Shown: piece by piece, positions 16,990 through 26,357 of the stretch | Numbering within the stretch: position 1 is the stretch's first letter | Layout of the letters: each line of letters starts with the position of its first letter | Source: Moritella sp. PE36 | GTDB taxonomy: Bacteria > Pseudomonadota > Gammaproteobacteria > Enterobacterales > Moritellaceae | DNA length: 64,000 nt | Direction of reading: 5' to 3' | NCBI RefSeq assembly: GCF_000170855.1 | Contig: NZ_ABCQ01000002.1 | Coordinates: forward strand, 212,365 to 276,364 | Notes under the pieces: model-generated | Database searches by the model: none | Told to the model about the DNA's origin: nothing | What the model saw: only the letters and a program-made list of their open reading frames with translations | Made by a program: the position numbers and the translations under genes

Positions 16990-17153
16990 AGTGTTGGTGG
17001 GTAACACCGAACGCGACCGATTTGCAAAGCATTGCCACACTCATCGACAATGGCCAGATGAGCGTACACATAGATAGAGTGTTTCCATTAGAAGATGCTA
17101 AGCAAGCGCATGCACTCAATGAGTTACAGCGCGCACGTGGAAAAATCGAGCGA
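16990..17153 (+). pseudogene. C-terminal remnant of an MDR-family quinone oxidoreductase
   Basis: The plus-strand frame through TTG 17022 reads WWVTPNATDLQSIATLID then NGQMSVHIDRVFPL, EDAKQAHALNELQR and ARGKI. This is the standard C-terminal end of NADP-dependent zinc-type alcohol dehydrogenase/quinone reductases. No start, catalytic domain or Rossmann domain precedes it; upstream lies the LysR gene. Only about 55 codons survive, and the end after ARGKI has drifted into unrelated sequence overlapping the yqfB end. Confidence 0.75.
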
Positions 17154-17169
17154 CAGTTATCGCTTAAGT

Positions 17170-17487
17170 TCAACCGACAAGCTTATAAGACACCACATAT
17201 AACTGTTCAATACCCGGGTAAATATCTTGGATCACGTCTTTCAGTACGGCTAATGTCATGTTTTCTTGCTCGGCATGAAAGTTAGACAGCTCAGTAAATA
17301 AAATAGGCTCTACAGCGAGGATGGATAGTTGGCAAAACTCACGGCCACCTTCTAACGTAGAAACCGTCACAGTCGAACCCGGGACATAATTATTTTCAGA
17401 TTCATCACGAATGGTAATGGTTTTTTTACCAGAAAGAATGTCAGTTTCAAAACGTTCGAAAAAGGTCATGGTGGTTGGTTGTGTCAT
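17170..17487 (-). CDS. yqfB: N4-acetylcytidine amidohydrolase (ASCH domain)
   Basis: 105 residues against 103 in E. coli YqfB, with high similarity throughout: TFFERFETDILSGKKTITIRD, then HAEQENMTLAVLK and IQDIYPGIEQLYV. The catalytic Lys/Thr of YqfB correspond to the K22/T25 region, and the Glu to the AEQEN motif. It hydrolyses N4-acetylcytidine to cytidine in nucleoside salvage. It stands alone between the MDR remnant and the PACE gene. Confidence 0.88.
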   Translation of the reverse strand: MTQPTTMTFFERFETDILSGKKTITIRDESENNYVPGSTVTVSTLEGGREFCQLSILAVEPILFTELSNFHAEQENMTLAVLKDVIQDIYPGIEQLYVVSYKLVG

Positions 17488-17633
17488 GATGATTTCAACT
17501 ATAAAGATAAGAGATAGTTATTGTATCAACAGAAAACTGCATTGCGCTAATATTTATGTATAAACGCTATTTAAGGTTGGAAAAGAGTAAACAAAAACGG
17601 TGACTACATTTAGCCACCGCTTTATAAATTGGC

Positions 17634-18056
17634 CTATTGAGCAGTCACCGCAGGCACTGGAAATATCTTGTCATACGCTAAGTTATAGCCATAAGCGTAA
17701 AACAAATAGAAAACAACCATACCGATATCAAGCACAAACGCATTCCATAAACTCAGATCTAAGAACCACGCCATAAACGGAATAGTTAAAAACAGTAAAC
17801 CGCCTTCAAACCCTAAGCTGTGCACAATACGGATCAGGGTGGTTTTCGTCACGGTCCCCATTTTTTTCAACATGTATTTATCAAAACCAATGTTGTAAAC
17901 ATAATTCCAGCCCGTCGCCACAACCGAGAACAATACGCCCATAGCTCCAACATGACCAAGCTCAAAACCTAATTGACTTAATATACCCATGATCGCCACT
18001 AAACCAATTATTTCAAATAAAATAGCGTGTCTAATACGGTCTAATCTTGTTCTCAT
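17634..18056 (-). CDS. PACE-family proton-coupled efflux transporter (AceI-like)
   Basis: 140 residues, four membrane segments forming two bacterial transmembrane pair repeats. RHAILFEIIGL carries Glu 15, the essential residue of AceI. The second repeat is RIVHSLGFEGGLLFLTIPFMAWF and the end is YLFYAYGYNLAYDKIFP. Members export chlorhexidine or short-chain diamines such as cadaverine and putrescine across the inner membrane. No regulator lies next to it. Confidence 0.88.
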   Translation of the reverse strand: MRTRLDRIRHAILFEIIGLVAIMGILSQLGFELGHVGAMGVLFSVVATGWNYVYNIGFDKYMLKKMGTVTKTTLIRIVHSLGFEGGLLFLTIPFMAWFLDLSLWNAFVLDIGMVVFYLFYAYGYNLAYDKIFPVPAVTAQ

Positions 18057-18589
18057 CTGTTGTTCTCCACATCATCAATCTGCATGTCACAACAATTGTC
18101 GTAATCATACTTTTATAAATATTTATTATGACGGCTATTCTATAGCTAAAAACCATAACTAAAAGTTAGTTTCCATCTGTTTTTCGGATACATAGAAGGC
18201 GTCACGATTAGATGTCCTGACAAAGGCAGGATGGCATTAAAGCACTCAATATTCAACGGACCATGGTTTTCTAAGTTGGAATAACAAGATATTGATGAAA
18301 GGAATTTGTATCTAATTCACGATGAGTAATGCCAATAGTATACAACTACCATGATCTGATTGGCATTACCCCAGACCTCTTACAAACGCATACAAAATAT
18401 TCTTAGTTAAAAATAACTATTTGCTATAAATTTACACAATTGAATAAAGATACCCAAACAAACATAAACCAAGCATGACGGTCTTACTCAAACTCCGAAT
18501 TGTCACCGATCGGACAGTGCAGAAATATTAAATACAGTACAGTTGAAATACCAACCATTAACGCTCTTTTTACTAGGAATAACAAACTG
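18057..18589. other. Long intergenic region with an inverted repeat
   Basis: About 530 bp between divergent genes. The one clear element is a perfect 11-bp inverted repeat, GTAATGCCAAT at 18326-18336 and ATTGGCATTAC at 18359-18369, with a 22-bp spacer. I found no convincing small ORF. A small RNA or regulator site is possible but unproven. Confidence 0.4.
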
Positions 18590-19528
18590 ATGTCTACAAC
18601 TAACATCTTTGACTTCGCCGATCAGATTTACCCTAATGCAAAAGGGATGAGAAAAATACAAAAGAAAGGGCGCTTCTATTTTTGGGCGGTAACAAACAGT
18701 AAAGCTGTCAATGCGATGGTGACTCTTTTTTCCCGTGAAAATTTAAAGCCAATATTAAAAAACACCCCAGAGGTAATAGAAAAGCCGCTAAAACCTTATC
18801 TTTGTGTTAACTGGTCAAGTACGGAACGTGTTGAGCACTTAACACAACATTACCAGTTTATTGATGATACTTTTGGGAAACACGCGAGTACTATTGTTTC
18901 TGATGATGGTGTGACCATCTTAGCGTTCAAAAGTTTAAGCGAACAAACATATCGAATTCAGCTACATCGAGGCACAAGCCGAGAAGGTGGTATTGGTATT
19001 CGTTTAGTTAACGATAAGGACCAAAGTGTCTATGCTTTAGCATGTAATATCTCCGGTACACATACTAAAACAATGCATATTGGTATGTTACAAGGTCCTC
19101 GTGATTCAGTAGAAAATCGCCATGCGCTGATTAAAGAATTAACCAAATCACTGCACGGTTTACGCACTAAATCATTATTGGTTGAAATGGCGTTAATGCT
19201 GTCCCGTATTTTAGGGATCAGTGAAGTAAAAGCGATTTCTAACAAAGGCCATATTTATCAAGCTATACGTTATATTGGCTCAAAACGAAACTCAGTGACC
19301 TTTGATTACGATGGTTTGTGGGACGAGTTTGAAGCGACAAAACTCGACCCATACATGTTTGGCTTGTCAGTGTTTACCCCACGAAAAGATCCGCTAACAT
19401 TGAAAAAAACCAAACGAAAAATGTACACGAAGCGATACCAATGGCTAGATGACACTGAAGTAGAGATGGCGACAAATTTAGCGCCTTGGCTGGTAAATCC
19501 AATAATGCAAAACGAACAAGCAGCCTAA
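18590..19528 (+). CDS. DUF535 (VirK/YbjX-like) family protein
   Basis: 312 residues. Family blocks are YRIQLHRGTSREGGIGIRLV, ALACNISG, IGMLQGPRDS, KSLLVEMALMLSRIL and KRKMYTKRYQWLDDTE near the C terminus, parallel to those in the gene at 6233-7198. The ATG at 18590 has AGGAA 9-10 nt upstream and is preferred to the 18500 codon. The two paralogues are only about 30 percent alike by eye, so the duplication is old or one was acquired. Confidence 0.83.
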   Translation: MSTTNIFDFADQIYPNAKGMRKIQKKGRFYFWAVTNSKAVNAMVTLFSRENLKPILKNTPEVIEKPLKPYLCVNWSSTERVEHLTQHYQFIDDTFGKHASTIVSDDGVTILAFKSLSEQTYRIQLHRGTSREGGIGIRLVNDKDQSVYALACNISGTHTKTMHIGMLQGPRDSVENRHALIKELTKSLHGLRTKSLLVEMALMLSRILGISEVKAISNKGHIYQAIRYIGSKRNSVTFDYDGLWDEFEATKLDPYMFGLSVFTPRKDPLTLKKTKRKMYTKRYQWLDDTEVEMATNLAPWLVNPIMQNEQAA

Positions 19529-19563
19529 GAACATAATCAACAGCTAGGTACAAGTTCACAACA

Positions 19564-20085
19564 TTAAGCTTGTGAATTTGTATTCAGTTTATAAATGCGA
19601 TCGGCATATAATATGCCGCCTATGTTATACGCTTGCGGTATCACTTCATTAAGCTTAAATCCACACTTCGCCAATACCTTTTCTGAAGCACTATTACCTT
19701 CAGTAACAATACCTTGAAATACCGAGATAAGGTGCACGCGCATTGCCCAATTGATAAGTCCCTGTAATGATTCAGTCGCATAACCCTGACCAAAATATTC
19801 CGGTAATAACAGATAACCGACTTCTGCAGATCGGCCATCATAATCGAACCCCGTGATGCCAACCGCCGTATTGGTTTCAACATCGGTGATCAGCAAACAC
19901 AGCCAAGCACCAGAAGTGACAGACCAGTGAGGTAAACGCGATTCAAATTTAGCGCGAATATCATCGTCACTTGGTTGATCAAAACATTTTTCAATCACAC
20001 GCGATTCGGTATGTAACCGTAAAAACAACGGCCAATCTTGTGCCGTTATTTGACGCATACTTAAGCGCGAGGTCGTGATCAGCAT
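19564..20085 (-). CDS. GNAT-family N-acetyltransferase (RimJ/RimL-like)
   Basis: 173 residues with a complete GNAT_3 fold: TSRLSMRQITAQDWPLFLRL at the start, GITGFDYDGRSAEVGYLLLPEYFGQGYATESL (the acetyl-CoA loop, spanning about residues 75-105), and NSASEKVLAKCGFK. GGAAG precedes the ATG. It acetylates the N terminus or an amino group of an unknown protein or small molecule. It converges with the DUF535 gene. Confidence 0.85.
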   Translation of the reverse strand: MLITTSRLSMRQITAQDWPLFLRLHTESRVIEKCFDQPSDDDIRAKFESRLPHWSVTSGAWLCLLITDVETNTAVGITGFDYDGRSAEVGYLLLPEYFGQGYATESLQGLINWAMRVHLISVFQGIVTEGNSASEKVLAKCGFKLNEVIPQAYNIGGILYADRIYKLNTNSQA

Positions 20086-20213
20086 ATTACTTCCTTTACC
20101 ACATCATGTGATTTAACAGCCTAAACAATTATCGCAGTATCATATATTTCAAATTGTATTTTTACAAAGTAAACCTAAGTAACTATTTTATGAAGTAAAT
20201 CTAAGCACCGCTT

Positions 20214-20537
20214 TTATAGAGAGAACCTAAATACCATAAAAGCACACATACCTATAAACACCACAGCTAAGGTATTCTTTATCTTTAAACTTAATAACAC
20301 AGTCAATACACCTGCATATAAAAACGGACTATTAAAAAACCCGGCCTCACTGCTTTGATGTCCTAAAAATACAATAGGCACCCACATTGCGGTTAATACA
20401 GCGGGGGCTGTAAAGCTCAATGCCCGCTTTATTCTCGGACTTAATTCAAATGAAACAACTCGAGATAAAAACAAATACCGACATGAAAACGTAATGCATG
20501 CCATCCCACCTAATACTAGCCAAAAATTATCCATCAT
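20214..20537 (-). CDS. azlD: AzlD-family branched-chain amino acid export subunit
   Basis: 107 residues with four hydrophobic segments. GMACITFSCRYLF, RIKRALSFTAPAVLTAMWVPI and LKIKNTLAVVFIGMCAFM fit AzlD (DUF931-like) proteins. It begins 2 bp after the azlC stop, so translation is coupled. With AzlC it forms an inner-membrane exporter of branched-chain amino acids or analogues. Confidence 0.85.
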   Translation of the reverse strand: MMDNFWLVLGGMACITFSCRYLFLSRVVSFELSPRIKRALSFTAPAVLTAMWVPIVFLGHQSSEAGFFNSPFLYAGVLTVLLSLKIKNTLAVVFIGMCAFMVFRFSL

Positions 20538-20538
20538 G

Positions 20539-21255
20539 TTATTCCTTAATTGGGGTGAAATAGCCCGCTAACATGCCAGTGATAGTTGCAATAATCAGCG
20601 CAGAATCAGGGATGTAAATAGATAATACTAAGGCACTAAAGCCACTCACAATGACAGCAATAAGTATGGATATATCTTTGATTGACGGGATCACAATAGC
20701 AATAAAGGTCGCCGCTATCGCAAACTCTAGCCCTAAACTTTCCAGATTAGGAATGTATTGCCCCGCTACAATGCCAGCAAACGTTGAGACATTCCAAACG
20801 ACATAAAATGTAATACCAGCGCTTATCGCATATAACGCCGAGAAGGTCTTATGTTTCTCGATGTAAGCACAAGTGACAGCAAACATTTCATCAGTGAGAA
20901 AAAAGGCAATACAACTGCGTGATAAAAAAGATCGCTGCCGAACATGCTCTCTAAATACCGCTGAATATAAAAGATGGCGAGAACTGATCACAAAGGTAGA
21001 TGAAAAAATAGATGAGATGGCTCCCGCAGCGCCCAAAATAGTAATACTGGCGAGCTGTGCCGCTCCAGCAAAAACCAATAACGACATTAACTGAGCCTGG
21101 ATCGCGGTAAGTCCTATGTTAATTGCTAGCGAACCGCATAAGATCCCCCACGGTACCGTTGCCAGTGCCAGCGGCATAATATCTATCACCGCACGATTAA
21201 TTGTTTTCACATCGCTTGTTATAGGGCTGTAAGCGACATCAGTTTCATTTAGCAT
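20539..21255 (-). CDS. azlC: AzlC-family branched-chain amino acid exporter
   Basis: 238 residues. The family signature ALATVPWGILCGSLAINIGL then FAGAAQLASITILGAAGA is present, followed by SSRHLLYSAVFREHV, FFLTDEMFAVTCAYIE and a hydrophobic C-terminal half. It is the large subunit with AzlD directly downstream. The AraC gene upstream on the same strand (21300-22157) is its probable regulator, with a 44-bp gap. Confidence 0.9.
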   Translation of the reverse strand: MLNETDVAYSPITSDVKTINRAVIDIMPLALATVPWGILCGSLAINIGLTAIQAQLMSLLVFAGAAQLASITILGAAGAISSIFSSTFVISSRHLLYSAVFREHVRQRSFLSRSCIAFFLTDEMFAVTCAYIEKHKTFSALYAISAGITFYVVWNVSTFAGIVAGQYIPNLESLGLEFAIAATFIAIVIPSIKDISILIAVIVSGFSALVLSIYIPDSALIIATITGMLAGYFTPIKE

Positions 21256-21299
21256 AAGTAAACTCCTTCAATATTTAGAAGTAGCTTAAAGTTAAAGTG

Positions 21300-22157
21300 C
21301 TAAAGCATCTTGTACAAAACTGCTTGTTTTTGAAATTTACTCGGTGATGTACCCATCGCTTTTTTAAAATGTCGATTGAAATGACTCTGGTCGTGAAAAC
21401 CACAATCGGCGGCCACTTGCACGGGTTTAACACCGAGCATTAACAATGTTTTAGCCTTCTTTAATCGCATCTGTATCTGATAACTATGCGGGGCAATATA
21501 GAACACTTTTTTAAATTGACGGATGAAATGAAACTGACTGAGTCCAGCCATCGCCGCCAGCGTTATTAATGACACATCCTCTTCAGGATACGCATCAAGA
21601 TATTCTTTCACTAACAATAATCTCTGCTTGCTACCCGATATATCACTAGGTGTGTTTTTCATCGATGAATGGCGCAGGGTCATATGCATCATGATGCTGT
21701 ATAAGATCGTTTCAATGAGTAACTTTGAGGCATTACTATCGATCTGAGCAAAGAGTAATCTTAATTGCGCTGATAACTGTGGGTCTTTAACCACGGCATG
21801 ATTAAAATAAGGTGCGTTAAACTGACCATCATAGAGATCATTCGTCATACTCTCAAAATGTGACGGATGCGGATACATCGCCCGATACCGCCAACCGTCT
21901 TGTGTCGCCGACTCCCCCGTATGGACATCGTCGGCATTGACGAAAATAATCGAATTTTCATCGGCAATATGGGTACTGCCACTGCGTTCAAACCGTTGTG
22001 CGCCTTTATCGATAACACCTATCGTATAACCTTCATGTACGTGTTTAGAAAATGTCTGTTCTTGATAGTCAGCATCGACAATTTCCAACCCGTTAAAGGC
22101 ATCTACAATTTTGAATTCAGCTTTTTCCTTGCTGATGTGAGGCATCTTCTTACTCAT
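21300..22157 (-). CDS. AraC-family regulator with cupin sensor domain
   Basis: 285 residues. Residues 15-170 form an AraC-type ligand-binding cupin (KHVHEGYTIGVIDKGAQRF). Two helix-turn-helices close the protein: LAAMAGLSQFHFIRQFKKV and VAADCGFHDQSHFNRHFKKA. This organisation is common in regulators paired with AzlC or LysE exporters. It precedes azlCD on the same strand and is likely the operon's activator, responding to an exported amino acid. Confidence 0.87.
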   Translation of the reverse strand: MSKKMPHISKEKAEFKIVDAFNGLEIVDADYQEQTFSKHVHEGYTIGVIDKGAQRFERSGSTHIADENSIIFVNADDVHTGESATQDGWRYRAMYPHPSHFESMTNDLYDGQFNAPYFNHAVVKDPQLSAQLRLLFAQIDSNASKLLIETILYSIMMHMTLRHSSMKNTPSDISGSKQRLLLVKEYLDAYPEEDVSLITLAAMAGLSQFHFIRQFKKVFYIAPHSYQIQMRLKKAKTLLMLGVKPVQVAADCGFHDQSHFNRHFKKAMGTSPSKFQKQAVLYKML

Positions 22158-22231
22158 CCTATTAAAGCGTTATTTTATAGTACAATATTGCTCATATTTT
22201 TGAAGGTATATTGGCTAAAGTGGCCTTTATA

Positions 22232-23107
22232 TTAATTCACCTGCGCCAGAGTAAATTTAACAAAACGTCGATTAGCCAAAGACAAATACCCATCTTTACG
22301 CCACGCAAGTGCCAGATTCAAATAAATAGGCGGATCAAACGGAATTCCTTTAACGTCCGCTTCTTGATCTGTGACTAACTCCAATAATGCGGTAATGGCA
22401 AATTCATTCTTCACGATATTAAGGATCATGGTGATCAAGTTTGTTTCAAAGGAATAATTCGCGGTCATATTATTTGCTTTACACAAACCATCAATCACTT
22501 CGCGATGAAAATAACCAGCCTTAAACATCACTAATTCATGGGTGAAAAAATCTGCATAAGTCACCGATTCAGCCTCTGCCAAAGCATGATTCTTACCAAC
22601 AGCAGCCACCATCTGGGGACGAATTAAGCGCTGAACTTGTAAGCTTTCAGGCACATGATCATCGACAATAACCCCGAGATCTAATTCACCAGAGAGTAAT
22701 TTTTCTTTAATAGTTTGCGTACCAGCTTCGACAATACTCAGGTTTAAATTAGGGTACTTAAACTTAAAGGCCATTAAGATCTCAGGAAAAAAGTACGATC
22801 CCATCATCCCCGGAATACCAATTCTGACCTCACCTTGTTCGAGGTCGCGTAAATCGTTTAATGCCATTTCAGCATCCACGATACGAGCCAGAATATCCTT
22901 GCTGTGAACCAGTAATACTTCACCTTCTTTGGTGACAACCACGCCTTTGCTGCTGCGGATCAATAACGGCATACCTATTTGCTGTTCAAATTTACGCATG
23001 GCAATACTCAGCGCCGATTGGGCAATTCCAAGATGCTCGGCCGCCTTGGTATAACTGCCCTGTGCAACAATCGTGGCAAAATAATGCAGTATTTTAGAAT
23101 TAAGCAT
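22232..23107 (-). CDS. LysR-family regulator divergent from an MFS gene
   Basis: 291 residues. The N-terminal helix-turn-helix is LHYFATIVAQGSYTKAAEHL then IAQSALSIAMRKFEQQIG. The effector domain begins VRIGIPGMMGSYFFPEILM. It lies divergent to the MFS gene at 23260 with a 152-bp gap, the same arrangement as ynfL-ynfM in E. coli, so it most likely controls that exporter. Confidence 0.88.
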   Translation of the reverse strand: MLNSKILHYFATIVAQGSYTKAAEHLGIAQSALSIAMRKFEQQIGMPLLIRSSKGVVVTKEGEVLLVHSKDILARIVDAEMALNDLRDLEQGEVRIGIPGMMGSYFFPEILMAFKFKYPNLNLSIVEAGTQTIKEKLLSGELDLGVIVDDHVPESLQVQRLIRPQMVAAVGKNHALAEAESVTYADFFTHELVMFKAGYFHREVIDGLCKANNMTANYSFETNLITMILNIVKNEFAITALLELVTDQEADVKGIPFDPPIYLNLALAWRKDGYLSLANRRFVKFTLAQVN

Positions 23108-23259
23108 AACTAAAATAGATACCTTCTATGATATTTATATATTTTTCATATTAGCACTACTCCACTACTCTATAAGCATTGTTAGTACCGCATGAGCCTA
23201 AAAAAGTAGATCATGCTATTCCCTCAACTATTTACCTTAGTTATCAGCAGGACGGATAA

Positions 23260-24468
23260 ATGATTGCGCTACATTCTCAAGATTATAAAAAAGTAACACT
23301 GGGGCTTGGTCTCGGCTCATTTCTGGTGTTTTGCAATTTATATTATTTTCAGCCGCTACTGCCGTATTTCATGGTTAAGTTTAACGCCACTGAATTACAA
23401 GTTAACTGGTTATTCTCTAGCACCACCTTAGCCATCGCGATATCCTTACTGCCTTGGGCCATCTTATCTGAAGTGATTGGCCGCCGCCCCATCATGCGCT
23501 GCAGCTTAGTGCTTATTCCCTGCATCAATTTTTTAATGTTTATTAGCCCTGATTTACACACGTTAATTTTATTGCGTGCATTACTCGGTATTGCGCTCGC
23601 GGGATTCATTGCCGTGGCAGTGGCGTATATGGCAGAAGAGTTCGCGCCACCCGCATTGTTGATCGCAGTGGGCGGTTACATCAGTGCCAATACCTTAGGT
23701 GGCATTATTGGTCGGATATATGGCGGAGTGATGACAGATGCGATAGGACTACAGTGGACTATTCTAGCAATGTCGGTGATCAGTGGTATTGCACTATTAA
23801 TCATATTTCCACTGATATTAAAACAACGCCATTTTACTGCCCAGCAAGGACGATTGCGTACACACGGAAAACAAATCATCAAACATATCAAAACACCCAC
23901 GCTGTTTTTTGCGATGTTGATTGGTGGGCTCAATTTTTCCGTGTTCATTAATATCTTTTCAGTGATGGGATTTAAGTTATCTGCCGCACCTATCTCCTTA
24001 CCTGCCAGCTTATTGTCACTGGTATTCCTGTGTTACCTCAGCGGTACATTGTCAGCAAAGTTCAGTGGCCGCTGGCTGCATAACAATTCCTTATTCAGCG
24101 GGCTATTACTCGGCATCGGCATTAGTCTGGTCGGGCTCATCATCCTATCACTGCAAACTATGCTCACGATCATTATTGGTTTATTAGTATTAAGCGCAGG
24201 GGCATTCTTTATTCATGCTCTCGCTTACAGTCATATTGGCCGCAGTGCAACGCAAGGTAAATCAACTGCAACCGCGCTATACCTAGTGATGTATTATTCG
24301 GGTGGTAGTGTCGGGGGCTTTATCCTTATCTACTGCTGGCAAGTCGGTGGATGGTGGACGGTATTAACCGCAACAAGCATCATTCATACTCTCATGGTGG
24401 CGTTGGTCTTTGCGCTGAGATTTGTATCTCGTCGCGATACTCCCCCCGTTATCACCACCTTTGCCTAA
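23260..24468 (+). CDS. YnfM-like MFS efflux transporter
   Basis: 402 residues, twelve hydrophobic segments. The MFS signature after helix 2 (ILSEVIGRRPIMRCS) is present, as are YYFQPLLPYF in helix 1 and YMAEEFAPPALLIAVGGYISANTLGG in the central region, all matching the YnfM branch. An inner-membrane proton antiporter for a small compound, possibly an arabinose- or drug-type substrate, not determinable here. Divergent LysR gene upstream. Confidence 0.82.
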   Translation: MIALHSQDYKKVTLGLGLGSFLVFCNLYYFQPLLPYFMVKFNATELQVNWLFSSTTLAIAISLLPWAILSEVIGRRPIMRCSLVLIPCINFLMFISPDLHTLILLRALLGIALAGFIAVAVAYMAEEFAPPALLIAVGGYISANTLGGIIGRIYGGVMTDAIGLQWTILAMSVISGIALLIIFPLILKQRHFTAQQGRLRTHGKQIIKHIKTPTLFFAMLIGGLNFSVFINIFSVMGFKLSAAPISLPASLLSLVFLCYLSGTLSAKFSGRWLHNNSLFSGLLLGIGISLVGLIILSLQTMLTIIIGLLVLSAGAFFIHALAYSHIGRSATQGKSTATALYLVMYYSGGSVGGFILIYCWQVGGWWTVLTATSIIHTLMVALVFALRFVSRRDTPPVITTFA

Positions 24469-24577
24469 AAAGCAAAAGTAGTTTGCTTATAGGGTTATTG
24501 TTGGCGGAGGAAACAAAGCATAGAATTGCCCCATCTTGTTAAGCAAGTCCCAAACAATTCTATAAAAGGCATCAACC

Positions 24578-25555
24578 ATGAAAGCAATGATCATCAAAGA
24601 AATCGGTTCAAGCGACGTTTTTCAATTAGTAGAAAAAGCAAAACCAACATTAAAATCAGGCCACATGGTTGTTGAAGTAAAAGCAACCAGCGTAAACCCA
24701 CTTGATACTATGTTACGTTCAATTGACCTGCCTTGGTCTGCAAACTTACCAGAAGTATTACACGGTGATGTTGCCGGTATCGTGGTTGAAGTAAGCGAAG
24801 ACGTTACCAACTTCAACGTTGGTGACGAAGTTTACGGTATGGCAGGCGGTATTAACGGTGTTGACGGTGCACTCGCAGAGTTCATGTTAGTAGATGCTCG
24901 TTTAATGGCGCAAAAGCCGAAAACACTAACCATGAAACAAGCAGCTGCATTACCGCTTGTTGCTATCACGTCATACGAAGCGCTAGTACACAAAATGAAT
25001 GTACAAGCCGGTGATAACGTACTTATTCATGGCGCAACGGGTGGCGTAGGTCACATCGCAGTACAACTTGCAAAAGTACTTGGCGCAACCGTAACTGCAA
25101 CTCACTCAACCGCGAACGCAGAATTAGCAAAAACGGTAGGTGCAGATAACTTAGTCGATTTCAGCACAGAAACAGTGGCTGACTATGTGCAAGCGCACAC
25201 TGGCGGTACTGGTTTTGATAAGATCTTTGATACTGTGGCTGGCGACAACATTCAAAAATCATTTGAAGCAGCGAAATTCAATGGTCACGTAGCAACAATT
25301 CTGCCGATTGAAAACGTACTACAAGTGGCACTAAAAAGCTTGTCGTTCCACAGTATATTAATGCTAATTCCATTATGTCACGGCATTAACCACGAGTCAC
25401 ACGGCCTTATCTTAACTGAAATTGCCGCACTTGTTGATGCAGGTAAGATCACACCAATCATTGATGACAGCAACTTCTCTATCTGGGAAGTAGCACAAGC
25501 ACACGATCACCTAGGCTCAGGTAAAGCGATAGGTAAAGTGACGTTAACAGCGTAA
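24578..25555 (+). CDS. MDR-family NADP-dependent quinone oxidoreductase/alcohol dehydrogenase
   Basis: 325 residues. A GroES-like N-terminal domain (residues 1-130; VKATSVNPLDTMLR, HGDVAGIVVEV, NVGDEVYG) is followed by a Rossmann domain with VLIHGATGGVGHIAVQLA as the NAD(P) loop. Structural and catalytic zinc ligands are absent, as in quinone oxidoreductases. Codon choice is strongly biased to A/C-ending forms compared with neighbours, suggesting high expression. The MDR fragment at 16990 is a different, decayed member of this superfamily. Confidence 0.87.
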   Translation: MKAMIIKEIGSSDVFQLVEKAKPTLKSGHMVVEVKATSVNPLDTMLRSIDLPWSANLPEVLHGDVAGIVVEVSEDVTNFNVGDEVYGMAGGINGVDGALAEFMLVDARLMAQKPKTLTMKQAAALPLVAITSYEALVHKMNVQAGDNVLIHGATGGVGHIAVQLAKVLGATVTATHSTANAELAKTVGADNLVDFSTETVADYVQAHTGGTGFDKIFDTVAGDNIQKSFEAAKFNGHVATILPIENVLQVALKSLSFHSILMLIPLCHGINHESHGLILTEIAALVDAGKITPIIDDSNFSIWEVAQAHDHLGSGKAIGKVTLTA

Positions 25556-25563
25556 TTATCTGC

Positions 25564-25597
25564 ACTGTTTTAAGACCCTGACTGTTTTAAGATCCAG
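25564..25597. repeat. 17-bp tandem duplication after the MDR gene
   Basis: ACTGTTTTAAGACCCTG at 25564-25580 and ACTGTTTTAAGATCCAG at 25581-25597, two mismatches, just after the MDR stop codon and before the terminator. Confidence 0.6.
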
Positions 25598-25605
25598 AAT
25601 AATTT

Positions 25606-25652
25606 AAAAGCACCACTGCGACTGTAGATAACCGTCGCGGTGGTGCTTTTTT
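25606..25652. terminator. Bidirectional terminator between the MDR and LysE genes
   Basis: A stem AAAAGCACCACTGCGAC / GTCGCGGTGGTGCTTTT (one mismatch, 11-nt loop) with a T-run on the plus strand and an A-run on the other side, between convergent genes. Confidence 0.88.
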
Positions 25653-25664
25653 ATTAAGCTAAGA

Positions 25665-26273
25665 CTACATCGCTACACGCGCAGCAACCGCCAGCAATAT
25701 CACGCCAGTTACCTTATCAATCTTATGCACATTATTTCTTAATTTATCCAACATCGACGACTGTGATAACACCACTGCAATAAGGCAATACCACAAGGTA
25801 TCAAACGTAAATACCGTTGCCACCATGATCAGATTTTGTAACCAGCCAGCATCCGCTTCGACAAATTGACCAAATAACGCTAAAAAGAATATCGCTAATT
25901 TAGGATTCAGAAACGCGATCATAAAACCTTGTACGATACTGTCTTTTAGGGTCACCACTTCTTGCTGTTGAGCAACATCCCCTAACGCCGGTTTTGACGT
26001 TAACGCCTTATAAGCCAAGCGTAATAACATCGCCACACCAGCATATTTAATGACATTAAATAACCAAGGCGTTTGTTGGATCACAATAGCTAAACCAACC
26101 ACAGTTAACGTCGCATACACACCAACTCCTACACCGTGGGCAATACTGGCTGCAACACCGTTAACCCGACCACCTGAAATAGTATGCTTTAATACCACCG
26201 CCAGACTCGGACCCGGTGTCATCGCGCCCATCATGCAAATCAGTGCTAAAGACAGCCATGCAGTGAATTCCAT
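25665..26273 (-). CDS. LysE-family amino acid exporter
   Basis: 202 residues with six hydrophobic segments. The N-terminal MMGAMTPGPSLAVVLKHTISGGR is the LysE/RhtB signature. GFMIAFLNPKLAIFFLALFGQF lies mid-protein. The family exports amino acids or homoserine lactone-like metabolites through the inner membrane. It lies just downstream of a LysR gene on the same strand (26358-27311), probably its regulator. Confidence 0.88.
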   Translation of the reverse strand: MEFTAWLSLALICMMGAMTPGPSLAVVLKHTISGGRVNGVAASIAHGVGVGVYATLTVVGLAIVIQQTPWLFNVIKYAGVAMLLRLAYKALTSKPALGDVAQQQEVVTLKDSIVQGFMIAFLNPKLAIFFLALFGQFVEADAGWLQNLIMVATVFTFDTLWYCLIAVVLSQSSMLDKLRNNVHKIDKVTGVILLAVAARVAM

Positions 26274-26357
26274 ACCTAACCCCTCATTTATTTTATATCA
26301 GTTTAATTAATTTCCCTCATATTAACGCAGCCAAAGCATGAGTAAAAACTGTATTTA

